Positions 33,716 to 43,209 are shown, counted from the stretch's first letter. The stretch is 64,000 nt of DNA from JADJOY01 sp016713535 [NCBI: Deltaproteobacteria bacterium] (GCA_016713535.1 JADJOY010000023.1:186001-250000), one strand, 5' to 3'. Notes: generated by a model not told the origin, from the sequence alone. Numbers and translations are program-made.

Positions 33716-36523
33716 ATGCCGAGAATGCCCAGGATCCCCCGACTCCTCACGCTCGCCTGCGCCGCCGCGCTGCTCGTCGCCGATTCCGCCGCAAGCCCGG
33801 TGCGCGCCGACGAGCTTGCCGAGCGCTTTCCCGCCGACGTCCGCGCGGCCCTCGAGGCGCTGCCCGGCGCCGCTCGCCCCGTCGAGCTGCGCGCCTCACC
33901 GGGCGGCGCGCTCTACGCGCTCCTGCCCAACGGCGCCGAGCTGATCGTCCAGGAGAAGCGGAACGCGCCGGTGGTGTCGGTGCAGGCGTGGGTGCGCACC
34001 GGCGCGATCCACGAGCAGGAGTGGATGGGCGCGGGGCTCAGCCACTACTGCGAGCACCTGCTCTTCAAGGGCACCACCAAGCGCCCCACCGGCCAGCTCG
34101 ATCAGGACATCCGCGGCGGCGGTGGCGACAACAACGCGTACACCAACAGCGAGCGCACCGTGTACCACGCGACCACGGCGGCCTCGAGCTTCGCCACCGC
34201 GTTCGACGCGATCGCGGACATGGTCGCCAACTCCACCTTCCCGCCCGAGGAGGTGAAGAAGGAGCACGGCGTGGTGCGCAAGGAGCTCGAGCGCGCCAGC
34301 GACGATCCCGACCGCGCGCTCTACGACACCTTCGAGGCGACCGTGTACCAGGTGCACCCGTACCGGGTGCCGGTCCTCGGCTACCTCGATCGCTTCGACC
34401 GCGTCACTCGCGAAGAGGTCTACGCCTACTACAAACGCCGCTACAGCCCCTCCAACACGGTGTTCATCGCGGTCGGCGACTTCGCGGCCGCGGATGCGCT
34501 CACGTTCATGGCGAAGACCGTGGCGCCGTGGAAGCGCACCAGCGTGCCGCCCGCGCTGGTGCCGAGCGAGCCCGAGCAGATCGCGCCGCGCGAGGTCGCG
34601 ATCTCGCACCACCTCGCCAAGGTGCCGAAGCTGATCCTCGGCTTCCCCACGGTGTCGGCGCGCGACCCGGACCTCTACGCCCTGGACGTGCTCGCGAGCG
34701 TGCTCGGCAGCGGGCGCTCGAGCCGCCTCTACCAGACGGTCAAGGACCAGCAGAAGCTGGTGCTCGACGTCGCCGCCTTCAACTACACACCGACCTACCC
34801 GGGCTACTTCGGGGTCTCGGCAACCGCCGAGGCCGCCAACCTGGAGGCCGCGCGCGCCGCGATCCTCGCCGTGCTCGAGGACGCGCGTCGTCGCGCCCCC
34901 GACGCCGCCGAGCTTGCGCGCGTCAAGCGCGAGATCGCGTCGAGCCGGGTGTTCAACCTCATGACCGCCGAAGGGATCGCCGAGCAGCTCGGGCAGGACT
35001 GGCTCACCACCGGCGACCTCGATTTCGCGCGCCTCTACGCCGAGCGCATCCAGAGCGTGACGCCCGAGCAGGTGCTCGCGGTGGCGCGGAAGTACCTCGA
35101 CCCCATGAAGCTGAACGTGGCCCTACTCACGGCGGCGCCACCCGCGGGCGCGGCGAGCTCCGCCGAGCCGACGACGTCGCTCGCCCCCCCCGCGACGACG
35201 AGCGAGGCCGCGAGCGCGTCGCAGGCGAGCGAGCTCGAAGCGCTGCGCGCGCTTCCCGAGGTCCGCGACGCCAGCGCGCGTACCCTCGCCGGAACGACCG
35301 TGTTCGAGCTCACGCTCGCGAGCGGGCTACGCGTGGTGGTCCGCGAGGATGCGTCGATCCCCGTGGTCCACGGCGCGATCGCCAGCCTCGGCGGCCAGCG
35401 CTCGGAGCCGGCGGATCAGGCAGGCGCGGGCAACCTCGTCGCGCACATGCTGGATCGCGGCAGCGCGGCCTTCACGAAGGCCGAGCTCGCCGCGCAGGTC
35501 GAGGGGCTGGGCGCCGACCTCTCCCCGTTCGGCGGACGCAACACCGTCGGCCTCCAGTTCCGCTGCCTGAAGGACGACCTGCCCAAGCTGCTTGGCCTCG
35601 CCGCGGAGAGCTTCCTGCGCCCCGCATTCCCCGTCGAGGAGCTCGACGGCTTGCGCCGCGAAGTGCTCGCGCAGATCGACGAGCAAGAGGAAAACCTCGC
35701 GAGCCTCGACCTCAAGCTCCTGCGCTCGCTGGTGTTCGGCGCGCACCCGTACTCGCGGCCGGTGCTCGGCACCAAGGAGAGCGTCCTCGCCATCACCGGC
35801 GCGAGCCTCTCCGACCTGCACCGCGCGTGGGTGCGGCCCGAGTCGAGCGTGGTGTCCTTCTCCGGCGACGTGCGCGCGTCCGACGCGGTGCGGCTGGTGC
35901 TCGACACCTTCAAGAGCTTCCCGCTCTCCACCTCCACGGCGCAGAGCCCGGCGCCGATCGAGCCGATCGACGCGCCTCGAGCCGAGGCCAAGGCGGTCCC
36001 GGGACTCACCGGCGCGGCGCTCGCGCTCGGCTTCCAGGGCGTGAAGCTCGGCGACGCCGATCGCGAGGTCCTCGACCTGACCGACCGGCTGCTCTCGGGG
36101 CTGGGCGGACGGCTCTACGAGGTGCTTCGCGAGCAGCTCGGCATCGCATACCAGGCGTTCGCGCGGAACGACAGCCAGGTCGACGGCGGCTTCTTCACGT
36201 TCTTCATCCAGACCGACCCGCAGAACGTCGAGCGCGCCAAGCAGGTGTTCGCGAGTGAGATCGAGCGCCTCAAGAAGCAGCCGGTACCGGCCAAGGAGCT
36301 CGAGGCGATCAAGAAGTACTTCGCGGGCACCGAGGCGATCGCGCTCCAGGAACAAGGCGGCGTGGCGCTCAACATGGGTCTCTCGGTGCTCTACGGGCAG
36401 GGCATCGAGAACGTGTTCACGCGCCACGAGAAGATCGAGAAGATCACGCCCCAGGACATCCAGGCGGCCGCGCGGAAGTACTTCGTGATGGACCGATCGG
36501 CGGTCGCGGTCGTCAAGCCATAA
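33716..36523 (+). CDS. M16-family (pitrilysin/insulinase-like) zinc metalloprotease, fused two-domain form, exported
   Basis: 935 residues from ATG 33716 with a signal peptide (LLTLACAAALLVADSAASPVRA). The N-terminal M16 unit has the inverted zinc motif HYCEH (110-114) with the third ligand glutamate in EHGVVRKELE (~190). A Ser/Ala/Thr-rich linker (~480-515) joins a second, inactive M16 unit that lacks HxxEH but keeps the RLYEVLREQLGIAYQAFA signature near the C-terminus. Such pairs form a clamshell that degrades peptides in the periplasm or on the surface. Divided bacterial versions use two genes; here they are one polypeptide. Stands alone between repeat-filled gaps. Confidence 0.92.
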   Translation: MPRMPRIPRLLTLACAAALLVADSAASPVRADELAERFPADVRAALEALPGAARPVELRASPGGALYALLPNGAELIVQEKRNAPVVSVQAWVRTGAIHEQEWMGAGLSHYCEHLLFKGTTKRPTGQLDQDIRGGGGDNNAYTNSERTVYHATTAASSFATAFDAIADMVANSTFPPEEVKKEHGVVRKELERASDDPDRALYDTFEATVYQVHPYRVPVLGYLDRFDRVTREEVYAYYKRRYSPSNTVFIAVGDFAAADALTFMAKTVAPWKRTSVPPALVPSEPEQIAPREVAISHHLAKVPKLILGFPTVSARDPDLYALDVLASVLGSGRSSRLYQTVKDQQKLVLDVAAFNYTPTYPGYFGVSATAEAANLEAARAAILAVLEDARRRAPDAAELARVKREIASSRVFNLMTAEGIAEQLGQDWLTTGDLDFARLYAERIQSVTPEQVLAVARKYLDPMKLNVALLTAAPPAGAASSAEPTTSLAPPATTSEAASASQASELEALRALPEVRDASARTLAGTTVFELTLASGLRVVVREDASIPVVHGAIASLGGQRSEPADQAGAGNLVAHMLDRGSAAFTKAELAAQVEGLGADLSPFGGRNTVGLQFRCLKDDLPKLLGLAAESFLRPAFPVEELDGLRREVLAQIDEQEENLASLDLKLLRSLVFGAHPYSRPVLGTKESVLAITGASLSDLHRAWVRPESSVVSFSGDVRASDAVRLVLDTFKSFPLSTSTAQSPAPIEPIDAPRAEAKAVPGLTGAALALGFQGVKLGDADREVLDLTDRLLSGLGGRLYEVLREQLGIAYQAFARNDSQVDGGFFTFFIQTDPQNVERAKQVFASEIERLKKQPVPAKELEAIKKYFAGTEAIALQEQGGVALNMGLSVLYGQGIENVFTRHEKIEKITPQDIQAAARKYFVMDRSAVAVVKP

Positions 36524-36532
36524 CGGCGGCAG

Positions 36533-36690
36533 CCCGCCGGAGGGCGGTCCTCCAGACCGGGATCCAGCGGCTGGAGCGCGCCCGCTCCGTCGGGCGCCGG
36601 GGCTCGAGCGGCCGGCGTACTGGGATCCACGGCACGGGCGACGCGGGCGACCGCGCGTATCGCCGGGCACGCGGCGCGTGCCCCTCCCCG
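36533..36690 (+). repeat. Solitary copy of the hairpin repeat
   Basis: A CCGCC-GGAG-GGCGG hairpin at ~36537 precedes GGCTGGAGCGCG and the stem-loop GCGCCCG-CTCCGT-CGGGCGC at 36578-36597, then GGGATCCACGG and the palindrome GGGCACGCG-G-CGCGTGCCC at 36665-36683. It fills the gap after the M16 gene. Confidence 0.85.
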
Positions 36691-36703
36691 ATCGCGCCCG
36701 CCG

Positions 36704-37705
36704 CTACGCCTGCGATCCAGCCGACGCGAGCCCGCGCTTGCGCGCGCGTAGCCGCAGGTAGACGTCGTCGCGGCGCGCGAAGCGCGCGAACTTCTCGCTC
36801 GACGTGGCTCCGGCGAAGTACGCGACCTGCCTCGCGACGAAGCGCGGCAGCGCGAGGCTCGCGATACGCCGCTCCTTCGCCGCGCTGGTCTGGCGCAGCG
36901 CCGCGACGACGTTGTCGGTGACGTCCTCGCACACCTCGATCTCGAAGCCCTCGCGGGCGATCGCCTCGCGCAGGCGCTCGATCCGCCCCGCCGCCCGGAA
37001 GTCCGCGAGCAAGAGCAGTCCGCCGTCCCGCAGCACGCGGCGCGCCTCGCGCACGAAGTCGTCGAAGCGCGGATAGGTGTGCGAGCTCTCGACGCTCAGC
37101 ACCACGTCGAAGCTGTCGTCGACGAAGGGCAGCGCCTGCGCGTCGCCGTGCTCGAACGAGAGCCCCGTGCGCGGGAGATGCCGCTCGCGGCACGCACGCA
37201 CCGCCGCCGCCGAGACGTCGAGCGCGACCATCCGCCGCGGCCGCTCGTGGCGCGCGAGCCACGCGGCGCCGCCGCCGAGCCCGGCGCCCGCCTCCAGCAC
37301 GTCGAGCCCGGCGCACGAGAAGGTCCCCGCGTCGGTCGCGGTGCGACGGTAGAGCGCGAGCGACGCGCGGCTGGTCGGATCGAGCGCGTCGTCGCCGTCC
37401 CACGGCTCCATCGCACCCGCGCTCGCGTAGCCGTAGTTGAGGAACGAGCCGCCGCTCCCCGCCGTCGTCACCAGACCGGTCACGCCGTCGTAGAAGCGAC
37501 CGTAGAAGTGGCGCGACTCGATGCCGCCGCGACGCAGCAGATCGACGATCGACCACCACCACGCGAAGCGCGTCGCCGCCCACATCACCCGCGCGTTGGC
37601 GAGCCGGGTGGCGGTGTGCGGGTGGGAGACGAGAGGGAGCACGCCGGGCTTTCGATCGCGAGCCGCCGGGACTGCGGCGGTTGCGCGGGGCGGGGATCCT
37701 CTCAC
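36704..37705 (-). CDS. Class I SAM-dependent methyltransferase
   Basis: 333 residues. Motif I LDVLEAGAGLGGGAAWLA (~133-150), motif II MVALDVSAAAVRACRE, motif post-II GDAQALPFVDDSFDVVLSVESSHTYPRFDDFV, motif III VLRDGGLLLLADF. N-terminal ~90 residues contain FYGRFYDGVTGLVTTAGSGGSFLNYGY, as in the sterol/phthiotriol methyltransferase group acting on lipids. C-terminal ARFARRDDVYLRLRARKRGL is basic. The substrate is probably a hydrophobic acceptor, but this is inferred. It precedes a glycosyltransferase/methyltransferase pair on the same strand by 60 bp. Confidence 0.88.
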   Translation of the reverse strand: MRGSPPRATAAVPAARDRKPGVLPLVSHPHTATRLANARVMWAATRFAWWWSIVDLLRRGGIESRHFYGRFYDGVTGLVTTAGSGGSFLNYGYASAGAMEPWDGDDALDPTSRASLALYRRTATDAGTFSCAGLDVLEAGAGLGGGAAWLARHERPRRMVALDVSAAAVRACRERHLPRTGLSFEHGDAQALPFVDDSFDVVLSVESSHTYPRFDDFVREARRVLRDGGLLLLADFRAAGRIERLREAIAREGFEIEVCEDVTDNVVAALRQTSAAKERRIASLALPRFVARQVAYFAGATSSEKFARFARRDDVYLRLRARKRGLASAGSQA

Positions 37706-37765
37706 GAGGATGACCGAGCCGCCAGCGAATCGCGAACCGGGGTGCGCGCCCCGATCCGGTTCACC

Positions 37766-39493
37766 TCAGCGCACCTCGAGCACCAGCACCGGACGGCCCG
37801 CGACCTCGAGGCGCTCGAGCAGCAGCAGCCCCGCCTCCACGTGGCCCGGCTCGAAGAGCGGCCGGAGCGCGGGACGGATCCCCCACACCGCGTAGCGATC
37901 GAGCACCAGATGGGTCACGTGGCGCTTGCGCGCGAACTGGACCAGCGCCGGCGGATCGGCGGCCACCAGCGCCACCATCGGCCGGCGCGCGTAGAACGCG
38001 ACCTCCGGCTTCCTGCACATCAGCAGCGCGTCCTCAGGCAGGTGCGTGCGCGCCCACTCGCCGACCGCGCGGTACTCGAGCGGCTCGCTCGCCGTGAGCC
38101 GCGCCTTGGCGGTCTTGGCGATCCCGAACCCCGCGAGCGCGACCACCAGCGCCGCCGGCAGCAAAGGGCGCAGTCGCCCCCAGATGGGCCGTTCCCCCAG
38201 ACGCGCCTCGAGCCACGCGAGCGACGGCGCGACCCCGGCGCCCGCGAGGAGCAAGAGAGTGGGCACGACCGGCACCAGGAACCGCGGCAGGATGCCGTAG
38301 AGGACGAAGGCCCCGACCGGCAGCCCCGCGGCCGCGACGAGCAGCGCGCCGCGCCGGCGCTCGCCACCGGCGCGCCACGCGGCGGCGAAGCCGACCCCGC
38401 TGAGCACCAGCAGCGGCAGCGGATGCACCTGACGCGACGGCAGCGTCCGGAGCAGATCGATCGCATTGGCGAGCGCGAACTCGATCGCGAACCGCGGCTC
38501 GCGACGCGCCACGTCGAAGTAACTCTCGCCGCGCGTGCGACCCGCGACGCCGTCCTCGCCGAAGCCGAGCGTGGGCGCCTCACCACCGAGGTCGTGGGCC
38601 GAGAACCCGAGCGCCTCGTAGGCCAGCACGTCGAGCTGGTCCTTGCGGTGGAACGAGTCCTTGCCGAGCATCGCGAACGCCATCTCGAGCACCACGCCCG
38701 ACTTGGCGCTCAGCGTCCAGCGCCCGGTGTGGGCGTGGAGATAGCGAACGTACGGGAAGCTCGCGGCGGCGAACGTCGCGAGCACGAGCAACGCGGCAAG
38801 CACACCGCGAACGAGAGCCGCTCGCTCGCGCGCGGCGAGGCCGGTGATCGCGAGCACCGCCGCGCCGAGGAGCACGTACGCCACGCCTTCGGGGCGCGTG
38901 AGGTAGCCGCCCGCGAACGCGAGTCCGGCGAGGATGGCCAGCGCGGCGAGCCTGCCGGATCCAACGCCAGCGTCGGCGCCGCGGCCGGGAACCCGCTCGG
39001 CCGCGATCAGCACGGCGAGCCAGCCGCCGTACGCGAGCAAGAGAAAGAGCGGCTCGGACATCGAGCCCCAGAACCAGCTCGACACGTAGCTCGTGAGCGT
39101 GGGCGAGACCGCGAGCAGCCACGCCGCGAAGCCGGCCGCCGGGTCGCCGAGGGTGCGCCGCGCGAGCGCGTGGCCGACCGGCACAAGGCCGGCGCCGGCG
39201 AGCACGAACACGAGCTTGCTCGCCCACTCGGGATCGCCGACCAGGCGCTCGATCGCGCCGAGGAGCCACGGGAAGAGCGGCGGGAAGATCAGGTGCGGCG
39301 CGCCCAGCAGCGTGAAGCCCTTGCCGCTCCACAGGTTGTGGCCGAGCACCAGGTAGAGCGCCTCGTCGGTGCCGACGGGCCCCTTGGCGAGCGCGTAGCC
39401 GAGCCGCAGTAGCAGCGCCGCCCCGAACGCGGGCCACGGCGAGGATGGCGTGCCCGCGCCGCGCGGCCGCGGGGCCAACGCGGGCGCGATCAC
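37766..39493 (-). CDS. Multi-pass ArnT/PMT-like (GT39-type) glycosyltransferase
   Basis: 575 residues from GTG 39493, which overlaps the upstream stop as GTGA and so fixes the start within a longer open frame. The first luminal loop has LAKGPVGTDEALYLVLGHNLW, with the acidic residues used by GT-C enzymes, and about eleven helices follow (VLGHALARR region, AYGGWLAVLIAAERV, LLGAAVLAITGLAA). A C-terminal soluble part includes PEDALLMCRKPEVAFYARRP. GT39 enzymes transfer a sugar from a polyprenyl-phosphate donor to a lipid or protein in the periplasm. Coupled to a methyltransferase gene, so a lipid-linked sugar pathway is likely. Confidence 0.82.
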   Translation of the reverse strand: MIAPALAPRPRGAGTPSSPWPAFGAALLLRLGYALAKGPVGTDEALYLVLGHNLWSGKGFTLLGAPHLIFPPLFPWLLGAIERLVGDPEWASKLVFVLAGAGLVPVGHALARRTLGDPAAGFAAWLLAVSPTLTSYVSSWFWGSMSEPLFLLLAYGGWLAVLIAAERVPGRGADAGVGSGRLAALAILAGLAFAGGYLTRPEGVAYVLLGAAVLAITGLAARERAALVRGVLAALLVLATFAAASFPYVRYLHAHTGRWTLSAKSGVVLEMAFAMLGKDSFHRKDQLDVLAYEALGFSAHDLGGEAPTLGFGEDGVAGRTRGESYFDVARREPRFAIEFALANAIDLLRTLPSRQVHPLPLLVLSGVGFAAAWRAGGERRRGALLVAAAGLPVGAFVLYGILPRFLVPVVPTLLLLAGAGVAPSLAWLEARLGERPIWGRLRPLLPAALVVALAGFGIAKTAKARLTASEPLEYRAVGEWARTHLPEDALLMCRKPEVAFYARRPMVALVAADPPALVQFARKRHVTHLVLDRYAVWGIRPALRPLFEPGHVEAGLLLLERLEVAGRPVLVLEVR

Positions 39494-40246
39494 GTCCGCC
39501 GCACCGCCAGGCACACGATCGAGTGGCCGAACGGCAGCCGGCGCCGTTCCGCGACCCGGCCCTCCCACTCGAGGAGCCTGGCGAGCGCCGCGTGCAGCGC
39601 GGCAGGAAACGGCACGTGCAAGTTGTCGCGCTTCTTCTCGGGCGGGCTGGGCAAGATCGCCTGCTTGACCTTCACGAGCATCAGAAAGATAGCGATCAGC
39701 GGCAGCAAGAGCGCGTTGTAGTAGGTGGTCCACACCCGGGTGAAGCCGGCGCGCTCGACCTTCTCGGCGAGCTCGCGCGCGCTGTAGCGGCGCAGGTGGT
39801 GGGCGACGCGGTCGTTGTCCGAGTAGAGGACCTCGTAGGCCGGCACCGTGACGATGAGCGTGCCTCCCGGCTCGAGCACGCGGTGCGCCTCGCGAAGCGC
39901 GGCCTCGTCGTTCGGCAGGTGCTCGATCGCGTCGACCAGCGCCGCGAGGCTCGCCACACCGTCACGAAACGGCAGCCGCATCGCGTCGCCGCCGATGGTC
40001 TTGCGCGCGCCGCGCTCACGGCAGAAGTCCAGCGCCACCTTGCTGAAGTCGAGCGCCACCACGTCGCCGAAGTCGGCGAGGGGCTCGAGCATCTCGCCGG
40101 CGCCGCAGCCGAGATCGAGGACCACGCCGCGGCCGCGGCCGGTACGCGGTGCGCGCGAGCAGCCCGGTGAAGATCCGCCGCCGGCCGATGAACCACCAGT
40201 GGGTCTTCTCCAGATCCCGGAATTGTCGGTACGCGATCGGCTCCAC
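39490..40246 (-). CDS. SAM methyltransferase, apparent frameshift near 40135
   Basis: Two frames must be joined. From GTG 40246 the first reads MEPIAYRQFRDLEKTHWWFIGR, the normal start of polysaccharide-cluster methyltransferases; the second reads VVLDLGCGAGEMLEPLADFG (motif I), ALDFSKVALDFCRE, DAMRLPFRDGVASLAALVDAIEHL and VLEPGGTLIVTVPAYEVLYSDNDRVAHHLRRYSARELAEKV. The switch lies in a GC-repetitive stretch (about 40128-40145). Residues after ~160 contain a hydrophobic helix YYNALLLPLIAIFLMLVKV, suggesting membrane association. Likely modifies a lipid-linked glycan together with the downstream glycosyltransferase. Confidence 0.75.
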
Positions 40247-40322
40247 GCAGCGGACCCTCGAGACGGCGGAAGGGGCGTGAGCCTACTCGGACGACCGCCG
40301 CCGCGCCGACCCCCGGAAGCGT

Positions 40323-40337
40323 CCCGCCGGAGGCGGG
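40323..40337. repeat. Hairpin CCCGCC-GGA-GGCGGG
   Basis: Perfect 6-bp stem with loop GGA followed by CCCTCCAGACCAGG, same family as 43097-43115 and inverted copies at 9660 and 33465. Located in the 113-bp gap between the methyltransferase start and the glycosylase stop. Confidence 0.7.
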
Positions 40338-40359
40338 CCCTCCAGACCAGGATGGTGCG

Positions 40360-40971
40360 TCAGCCGCGCGGGCGGGGCGGCTTCGACACGCTCGGGTGGC
40401 CGCGCGCCAGGAAGCGCAGCGGCCAGGCCGCCGCGTCGCCCGCGTAGTCCACACCCACGCGCGGCGCGGTCGCGACCGCCTCGTCGACGAGCGGCTCGCC
40501 TTCCTCGATCCACAACGTGCGCCCGGTGGTCAGATCGAGCCCCGAGTGCCGCCGATCGAGACCGAGCGCCACGCACACGCACGCCGGACCGCGGGCGAGC
40601 GCCGCGTCGCGATGGGTGGGCCCGCGGCGACGGCGCATCGTCGCGACCCCCTCCACCGGCTCGCCGGCGCGGATCAGCACCGCCTCGGGTCTGCCCTCCG
40701 CGCGCGTCACCGCGTTCAGGCAGTGGTGCATGCCGTACGTGAAGTAGACGTAGGCGTGGCCGCCCGGTCCCCACATCGGCCGCACCCGCTCGGTGCGCCT
40801 CCCACGGAAGGTGTGCGCGGCGGGATCGGCGATCCCGAGGTACGCCTCGACCTCGACCAGCCGGATCGCCACCCTCTTCCCGCGCGCGCCGGCGACGACC
40901 ACGCGCCCGAGCAGATCCCGCGCCACCTCCGCCGTGGGCCGCAGGTAGAACTCGCGCGGGAGGATCTTCAT
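40360..40971 (-). CDS. 3-methyladenine DNA glycosylase (AAG/MPG family)
   Basis: 203 residues, close to the usual bacterial length. Family blocks: LPREFYLRPTAEVARDLLGRVVV, RLVEVEAYLGIADPAAHTFRGRRTERVRPMWGPGGHAYVYFTYGMHHCLNAVT (with the catalytic glutamate in EVEAY and the intercalating tyrosine region), AVLIRAGEP and a C-terminal RVGVDYAGDAAAWPLRF. Excises alkylated purines in base-excision repair. Single gene in a run of envelope genes, with no sign of an ada/alkA cluster. Confidence 0.95.
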   Translation of the reverse strand: MKILPREFYLRPTAEVARDLLGRVVVAGARGKRVAIRLVEVEAYLGIADPAAHTFRGRRTERVRPMWGPGGHAYVYFTYGMHHCLNAVTRAEGRPEAVLIRAGEPVEGVATMRRRRGPTHRDAALARGPACVCVALGLDRRHSGLDLTTGRTLWIEEGEPLVDEAVATAPRVGVDYAGDAAAWPLRFLARGHPSVSKPPRPRG

Positions 40972-41058
40972 GTGGAGTTGCCGGGATCGGCGCCGTCACC
41001 GATCGGCTGGAGGGCGCGACTCCGAGGCCGTGAAGAACGCACGCGAGAGCGAAGGGCG

Positions 41059-41122
41059 GCGGGGGGACGGAGCCCCCGCGCTACGAAGACCCTCGTAGCG
41101 ACGGGGGTTCCATCCCCCGTCG
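41059..41122 (+). repeat. Triple-hairpin element, copy 1
   Basis: Three consecutive hairpins: a G-run/C-run stem around ACGGA (41061-41077), GCTACGA / TCGTAGC (41080-41099) and CGACGGGGG / CCCCCGTCG with loop TTCCAT (41099-41122). A second copy with the same order is at 57098-57160. Between the glycosylase start and the next gene's stop. Confidence 0.85.
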
Positions 41123-41180
41123 CCGGCCCCCCGCGGCTTCCGTGAGCGCCTCAGAGGGAAAGGTTCACCGCCACTCCATG

Positions 41181-41201
41181 GCGCCGGCGAGGGACCGGCG
41201 C
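41181..41201. terminator. Candidate hairpin after the 41216-42112 gene
   Basis: GCGCCGG / CCGGCGC with a 7-nt loop, 15 bp beyond the stop codon on the minus strand. No T-tract, so the terminator call is tentative. Confidence 0.3.
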
Positions 41202-41215
41202 TGGCTTCGGCCCGG

Positions 41216-42112
41216 CTACCGGGAGCGGCGCAGGCGCGCCGTCACGATCATCTCGTCGTGCGGGTTCACGTAAAAGGTCTTCGAGTCGAGTCCCGGCACC
41301 CGCGCCAGCACCGGCGTGAGCGGCGGAAAGATCCGCTGGCTGCGCTCCACCAGGAACCGGTACGGGATCACCTTCCCCGCGCCCCGGCGGGTCACGTCGA
41401 TCACCTCGAAGCCGGCGCGCTCGAGGAGCACGCGCAGGGTCCGCGGCGAGAAGTGGAAGAGGTGCTCGCCGTGCTTGTAGTGGTGCCAGCGCTTGCCGAG
41501 GAGCCGCGCGGTCGGCGACGAGACGTCCTGGGTCTCGATCACGAGCCGCCCCTCGGGCGCCAGCCACTCGCGCACCTGTGCCAAGAGCGCGCCGGGATCG
41601 CCGACGTGCTCGAGCACGTCCCACAGGGTGATCAGGTCGTAGGGCGCGTCGCGTCCATCCCAGTCCTCGATGCGCCCGTGGGTGACGTCGTCGAGCGCGA
41701 GCTCGTTGCGCGCGTGCGCGACCATGTCCGGGTTGAGCTCGACGCCGTACGTCCTCCACCCCGCGTCGCGCATCACGCGCAGGAAGAACCCCGCCGCGAA
41801 GCCAGCCTCGAAGACCGTGCCGCTCGGGCGCCACGCGAGGAGCGGCCGCGCGCGGCGGCGGAAGGTCTCGAGGTAGCAGTCGCGATCGGCGACGTAGTCG
41901 GTGTAGCCGCGCTCGCGGGCGATCGGGCTCTTGAAGTAGTCGCCGGTGTAGATCGCCTCGCGTGAGTCGGGCGCGAGCCGCGGGCTGAGATACACCAGCG
42001 TGCAGCCCTCGCACTCGACCACGCGGAACGGGTGCGCGTCGATGCGCATCCGCGCGGGCGCGGGGCCGCACAGGATGCACGCGGCTTCTTCGAGCTGGGC
42101 GGTCGAGGGCAT
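41216..42112 (-). CDS. Zinc-ribbon SAM methyltransferase
   Basis: The frame is open from 42247; ATG 42112 (MPSTAQLEEAACILCG) is chosen because it starts the conserved part, giving 298 residues. An N-terminal treble-clef ribbon, CILC ... CEGC (~13-38) with LVYLSPRL, is followed by a class I methyltransferase: TVFEAGFAAGFFLRVMRDAGW (motif I with FEAG), GVELNPDMVAHAR, YDLITLWDVLEHVGDPGALLAQV and APEGRLVIETQDV. The ribbon type is common in sugar and surface-polysaccharide methyltransferases. Upstream gene aat is divergent, 175 bp away. Confidence 0.88.
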   Translation of the reverse strand: MPSTAQLEEAACILCGPAPARMRIDAHPFRVVECEGCTLVYLSPRLAPDSREAIYTGDYFKSPIARERGYTDYVADRDCYLETFRRRARPLLAWRPSGTVFEAGFAAGFFLRVMRDAGWRTYGVELNPDMVAHARNELALDDVTHGRIEDWDGRDAPYDLITLWDVLEHVGDPGALLAQVREWLAPEGRLVIETQDVSSPTARLLGKRWHHYKHGEHLFHFSPRTLRVLLERAGFEVIDVTRRGAGKVIPYRFLVERSQRIFPPLTPVLARVPGLDSKTFYVNPHDEMIVTARLRRSR

Positions 42113-42287
42113 GCGGACGACGTCGACGCGCGGCCGGGTCGATCGTGGGCGACGCTGGCCGGCCACGTCAGGATGGGCTTCGGCTCGCACGCCTGGCAAC
42201 CGCGGGTCGGTTTCCTTCGACCACGGGTCGTTGCGAGTTCCTCGCATCCTGACGATATTCCCTCGGCGGGATGATCCGGATGATCGA

Positions 42288-42946
42288 ATGGTGATGTGGC
42301 TGCGCCGCGGGAAGCACTTCCCCGACCCCGAGCTCGAGGCCGACGAGCACGGCCTGGTGGCGATCGGCGGCGAGATCGCGCCCGAACTGCTGCTCGAAGC
42401 CTACCGGCGCGGCATCTTCCCGTGGTCGTCGGACCCGGTGCCGACCTGGTGGTGCCCGCACCCGCGCGCGATCTTCCCGCTCGACACCTGGCAGCCGCAC
42501 GGAGCCTGGCACGCTCGATCCGCCGCGCCGGCTGGACCTTCACCACCGACCGGGCGTTCGTCGACGTGATGCTCGGCTGCGGCGAGTCCACCGAGCGCCG
42601 CCCCGAGACCTGGATCACCGAGGACTTCCTCAGCGCCTACGCCGAGCTCCATCGCCACGGCTTTGCCCACAGCCTCGAGGTGTGGGACGGCGAGGCGCTG
42701 GTGGGCGGGATCTACGGCGTCACGCTGGGCGGCTACTTCGGCGGCGAGTCGATGTTCCATCGCCGCACCGACGCCTCCAAGGCGGCGGTGGCGAAGCTGA
42801 TCGAGCACCTGCGAGCGCGCGGCTTCACGCTCTTCGACGCGCAGGTGATGAATCCGCACCTCGCGCGGATCGGCGCGGTCTCGATCCGCCGCACCGACTT
42901 CCTGCGCCGCCTCGCCGCCGCGATCGCGATCCCGGCGACCTTCTGA
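42288..42946 (+). CDS. aat: Leucyl/phenylalanyl-tRNA--protein transferase, apparent frameshift at ~42500
   Basis: Two frames form one Aat protein of ~219 residues. Frame one, from ATG 42288, reads FPDPELEADEHGLVAIGGEIAPELLLEAYRRGIFPW and WWCPHPRAIFPLDTWQPH. Frame two resumes RSLARSIRRAGWTFTTDRAFVDVMLGC, TWITEDFLSAYAELHRHGFAHSLEVWD, GGIYGVTLGGYFGGESMFHR and FTLFDAQVMNPHLARIGAVSI. Restoring one C between CAC and GGA (42500/42501) joins them as PHRSLARS, the expected Aat wording. The enzyme adds Leu or Phe to N-terminal Lys/Arg for N-degron targeting to ClpAP; no clp gene is nearby. Confidence 0.85.
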
Positions 42947-42998
42947 CGCGAGCCCCCTCGCCGGTCGCGCAAGCGCGCGCGCTCCACGAACCGCGATC

Positions 42999-43205
42999 GA
43001 CCGGCCTGGAGGGCCGCGATCCTTCGCGGCCGTCGCAACGAGCGCCCCGGCGGCGACGGAGCAGGGACCGCAGGCCCCGTGCCCTCCAGCCGAGGCGGCC
43101 CGCCGGAGGCGGGCCCTCCAGGCCAGGTATCGCCCTGCACGCGACGCGTGCCCCTCCTCGATCGCGAACGATCGGCTGGAGCGCGTCCGCTCCGTCGGAC
43201 GCCCG
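42999..43205 (+). repeat. Cluster of intergenic hairpin repeats
   Basis: The aat-to-CocE gap holds GGCCGCGA-TCCT-TCGCGGCC (43011-43030), GGCCCGCC-GGA-GGCGGGCC (43097-43115), the truncated palindrome GCACGCGACGCGTGC (43136-43153) and the stem-loop GCGTCCG-CTCCGT-CGGACGC (43183-43202). Four hairpin types lie within ~200 bp. Confidence 0.8.
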
Positions 43206-43209
43206 CCGC

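Noticed and set aside
41216-42112. Start at 42247 for the zinc-ribbon methyltransferase
   Set aside because: The extra residues (RGTRNDPWSKETDPR) do not resemble the family and overlap the aat promoter region.
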